Positions 21,765 through 24,179 of a stretch of 24,179 nt of DNA are shown here, in pieces. Under the pieces are notes generated by a model. The model had not been told where the DNA came from, did no database searches, and was given only the letters and a program-made list of their open reading frames with translations. Position 1 is the stretch's first letter; each line of letters starts with the position of its first letter. A program made the position numbers and the translations under genes. Source of the stretch: Clostridiales bacterium (GTDB taxonomy: Bacteria; Bacillota; Clostridia; Christensenellales; CAG-138); NCBI GenBank assembly GCA_004556165.1, contig SFIR01000022.1, positions 1 through 24,179 on the forward strand. The letters are read 5' to 3'.

Positions 21765-23234
21765 TTATTTTGCCTTTGCGCGCTCTCCGGCCTTCACTCT
21801 GTCCCAATATGAATCCATCTCTTCAAGGGTCATGCCCTCGAAATGCTTATTCTCGGAGAGCATGAGCTTTTCCGTTTCAATGAACCTGTTCATGAACTTG
21901 TCGGTTGCTTCGGAAAGCGCAAGCTCCGGATCTATCTTCAGAAGCCTTGAGGCGTTGACGCAGGCAAACAGCAGATCACCCACCTCCTCACGGAGATGCG
22001 CTTCATCATGCTTCCCTATCGCATCGAGGACTTCATCGGCTTCCTCATGCACCTTCGGGAGTGCCGAAGCTGCCGAATCGAAATCAAAGCCCACATGCGC
22101 CGCTTTCTTCTGGACCTTATAGCTTCTCATAAGCGCGGGGAATGATGCAGGAACGGAACGCATGGCATCGGCAACGGTCTGCTGATGCTTTTCCTGCTGC
22201 TTGAGGTTCTCCCAGTTCACAAGAACCTCATCCGAAGATTTCACATTCACATCGCCGAACACATGCGGATGGCGATAAATTAGCTTGTTCACGATACCCG
22301 TTATGACATCGCGCATGGTAAACTCCGCTCTCTCCTCCTCGATAACGGCATGGAATACCACCTGAAGCAGCAGATCTCCGAGCTCCTCCTCAAGGGCGGT
22401 AAGGTCGTTCCTGTTTATAGCATCAAGCACCTCGTAGCTCTCCTCAATCAGGGAAGAGCGCAGGCTTTCATGGGTCTGCTCCGCATCCCAAGGACAGCCT
22501 CCCGGCGCTCTCAGGCGGTACATGACCTCCATCAAGCCGTCAAGGCCGTGAGTCGTGCGCTCCATAAGGCCGCATTCGGGTACTATCACAACGCTTGCTG
22601 CGCCGAGCTTGGGCTCATTTTCAAAGCTGTCCAGCTTATATAATGGAAGCTCTTCCGCATTATAGCTGCCGTCATCATTCATGCTGCAAAGAAGGATAAT
22701 ATGTTCATCGGGATAGAATTCCGATAGCTTCAGCTTGACGTCCCCTGCGCTGTACAGCGAATCAATCTCCTCAATTACCAGCTCATTATCGGTATCATTG
22801 AGCCTCAGATTCATCGCAGAGGTAATCCTATATTCCGTCATATTGATATCGAAGCCCTTTTCAAGAGCAGCGGAAAGCGCAGCCTCGGCAAAGCCGGTTG
22901 ACGGAATACCGGCAACGGAAAAGCCCCGTTCGGTTCTCAGTTTCTTTACAGCGTCATAAAGCTCCCTGCTCACGCCGCGATTCAGCACGGCATATGCGCA
23001 GCTTTCCCCGCTCGTGAGCCTTTCGGCAATGCGGCGGTTCAGCTCGTCAAAGTCCTCGCTGGAATCATAGATATCATCCATCGGGATTGCATCGGGTCTT
23101 AACCTGTTTACAATCTCGGCGCAGGGATGCTTCAAGGTCTGGACATAGAGCTTATCCGCGGTTTTCAATGCTTCGAGAGCTGTATCCGAAATGGTTTTGG
23201 GTGTTGCAAGCGGTATAATCTTTATGGTTTTCAT
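21765..23234 (-). CDS. mazG: YabN-type MazG: degenerate tetrapyrrole-methylase domain fused to MazG pyrophosphohydrolase
   Basis: MazG hydrolyses nucleoside triphosphates to monophosphates, cleaning the nucleotide pool. The 489 residues match the two-part Bacillus YabN layout. The first 220 residues align in pattern with the tetrapyrrole methylase domain (KTADKLYVQTLKHP, DDIYDSSEDFDEL, ERLTSG). However, the glycine-rich SAM loop (VGLGPGD-like) reads IIPLATPKTI, and VPGHP reads VLNRGVS. From about 230, two MazG units follow. The first has GGCPWDAEQTHESL, EESYE (264-268) and EEELGD (282-287). The second has EEADE (397-401) and EEVGD (416-420). Both sets of acidic Mg ligands are intact. GAGGT eight bases before ATG 23234 decides the start. 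Confidence 0.93.
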   Translation of the reverse strand: MKTIKIIPLATPKTISDTALEALKTADKLYVQTLKHPCAEIVNRLRPDAIPMDDIYDSSEDFDELNRRIAERLTSGESCAYAVLNRGVSRELYDAVKKLRTERGFSVAGIPSTGFAEAALSAALEKGFDINMTEYRITSAMNLRLNDTDNELVIEEIDSLYSAGDVKLKLSEFYPDEHIILLCSMNDDGSYNAEELPLYKLDSFENEPKLGAASVVIVPECGLMERTTHGLDGLMEVMYRLRAPGGCPWDAEQTHESLRSSLIEESYEVLDAINRNDLTALEEELGDLLLQVVFHAVIEEERAEFTMRDVITGIVNKLIYRHPHVFGDVNVKSSDEVLVNWENLKQQEKHQQTVADAMRSVPASFPALMRSYKVQKKAAHVGFDFDSAASALPKVHEEADEVLDAIGKHDEAHLREEVGDLLFACVNASRLLKIDPELALSEATDKFMNRFIETEKLMLSENKHFEGMTLEEMDSYWDRVKAGERAKAK

Positions 23235-23259
23235 CTTTTACCTCTTTTACCTCATTAAG

Positions 23260-23997
23260 TTAAATCGTGAATCCGCCGTCCACGGTCAGAACCTGACCCG
23301 TGATAAAGCCTGCGCTTTCATCCGCGAGGAATGATATTGTGGCGGCAATATCCTCGGGGGTGCCGAGACGGCCGAGAGGAGTTTCTTCTTTTAAGATATT
23401 GACCGTTTCATCGCCGAGATGCAGCGTCATATCGGTCGAAATGCAGCCGGGAGCAATGCAATTAACTCTGATGCCGGACGGAGCCAGCTCCGCAGCAAGC
23501 GAACGGGTAAGCCCGACAAGAGCGGACTTGCTCGCAGAGTATGCAGCCTCGCAGGATGCTCCTCTGATACCCCAGATGGACGAAATATTGATAATGCAGC
23601 CCTTCTTCCTTTTAAGCATTCCCGGAAGGGTTTCCATTATAACATTTCGCGGACCCGTTAGGTTCACATCGAGTATATGCTGCCAAGCTTCATCATCGGT
23701 ATCCTGAAACAGACCCGTATGCGCAGTGCCCGCATTATTCACAACGAGTTCGACATGCCCGAGCTTTTCTTCCGCAAAGCGAATCATATCGCATACTTCG
23801 CTCCTGTTCGCGACATCCGCCGAATATGCCGCAGCGCGTAAGCCCTTTGCCCTCAGCTCATTTTGGAGCTCTAACGCCGATTTTTCATTATTGTTGCAGC
23901 CTAAAAGAACGCTCCAGCCATCGTTTGCGAGCCTTAAGGCTATCGCCCGCCCTATTCCGCCGGAAGCGCCGGTAACGATTGCGGTCTGTTTCATCAT
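23260..23997 (-). CDS. FabG-like short-chain dehydrogenase/reductase
   Basis: A 245-residue NAD(P)H-dependent oxidoreductase of the classical SDR family. The nucleotide loop TGASGGIG is at 9-16 and NNAG at 87-90. The catalytic tetrad is complete: N112, S140, Y153 and K157 (YSASK). PGCISTDM follows and the C-terminus ends with GQVLTVDGGFTI. Closest in pattern to 3-oxoacyl-ACP reductase (FabG), but no fatty acid genes are nearby, so substrate stays open. GGGAGA lies six bases before ATG 23997; the next codon is also ATG. It is the first gene of an SDR-mazG unit with 25 bases between the two. Confidence 0.9.
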   Translation of the reverse strand: MMKQTAIVTGASGGIGRAIALRLANDGWSVLLGCNNNEKSALELQNELRAKGLRAAAYSADVANRSEVCDMIRFAEEKLGHVELVVNNAGTAHTGLFQDTDDEAWQHILDVNLTGPRNVIMETLPGMLKRKKGCIINISSIWGIRGASCEAAYSASKSALVGLTRSLAAELAPSGIRVNCIAPGCISTDMTLHLGDETVNILKEETPLGRLGTPEDIAATISFLADESAGFITGQVLTVDGGFTI

Positions 23998-24026
23998 ATT
24001 GATTCTCCCGTGGTTATTCCGCTTAA

Positions 24027-24055
24027 ATTATAAGCTTTAAGCTCATTCATTGCAA
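24027..24055 (-). promoter_or_regulatory. Promoter for the SDR-mazG unit
   Basis: On the minus strand TTGCAA (24055-24050), 17 bp, TATAAT (24032-24027). The start near 24020 gives a short leader. The -35 box is 26 bases inside the right terminal repeat. Confidence 0.72.
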
Positions 24056-24081
24056 CAGTTTTGTTGATCACGAGTCGGGAC

Positions 24082-24178
24082 TGTGAATTGCAACTTTAAA
24101 TGTCCACTCTTCAAAAAGAATGCTGCCCGGCAATCGCCAGTTCTTGCCCGAGGGCAAGAACTGCCATTTTCGCAGAAA
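24082..24178. repeat. Right copy of the 97-bp inverted terminal repeat
   Basis: Exact reverse complement of 1-97. The 11-bp hairpin lies at 24138-24148 with 24153-24163. One extra base, 24179, lies beyond the match. Confidence 0.9.
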
Positions 24179-24179
24179 A

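Noticed and set aside
1..24179. The whole window as a composite mobile element bounded by inverted repeats
   Set aside because: No transposase or recombinase is present, and the contents are core, single-copy housekeeping genes.

Overview
This window looks like a 24.2 kb chromosomal piece from an anaerobic Gram-positive bacterium, most likely Bacillota, class Clostridia. I cannot assign a family. The evidence is a meso-diaminopimelate-type MurE, a PASTA-carrying division transpeptidase, a YabN-type MazG fusion next to a HU gene, a two-cluster clostridial-type ferredoxin, consensus sigma-A-like promoters, strong Shine-Dalgarno (SD) sequences and moderate GC. All genes look intact and vertically inherited. 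I see no phage, transposase, CRISPR, tRNA or rRNA.

Layout. (1) Positions 1-97 and 24082-24178 are the same 97-bp sequence in opposite orientation, so the window is bounded by copies of a repeat. (2) Positions 124-4954, plus strand: an operon for ribosome recycling and lipid/isoprenoid supply. The order is frr, a small PASTA-like protein, uppS, cdsA, dxr, rseP, with an internal hairpin terminator before uppS. (3) Positions 5042-6292, minus strand: maf and a cytosolic Cu/Zn superoxide dismutase-like gene. They are separated by a 13-bp hairpin that is both the maf terminator and a cage for the sod ribosome binding site. (4) Positions 6309-19969, plus strand: the division and cell wall (dcw) cluster. 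The order is mraZ, rsmH, ftsL, PBP2/ftsI, murE, mraY, a structured 180-nt gap, murD, ftsW, ftsQ/divIB, then a second promoter, ftsA, ftsZ and a strong terminator. murF, murG, murB and murC are absent. (5) Positions 19983-20915, plus strand: an alpha/beta hydrolase with its own promoter and terminator. (6) Positions 20926-24055, minus strand: ferredoxin, HU, mazG and an SDR reductase, all read leftward.

How the genes connect. Dxr starts the MEP isoprenoid route and UppS makes undecaprenyl diphosphate. MraY loads that carrier with the muropeptide built by MurD and MurE. FtsW and the PBP polymerise and crosslink septal wall, with FtsL/FtsQ as scaffold and FtsA/FtsZ as the cytoskeletal ring. CdsA supplies CDP-diacylglycerol for phospholipid synthesis. 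MraZ probably autoregulates the dcw cluster through repeats just upstream of its promoter.

The most unusual points are the SD-sequestering terminator hairpin in front of sod, the large folded intergenic element between mraY and murD, the inverted terminal repeats, an orphan cytosolic PASTA-like protein, a MazG whose methylase half has lost its SAM loop, and an FtsA without an obvious membrane-targeting helix.
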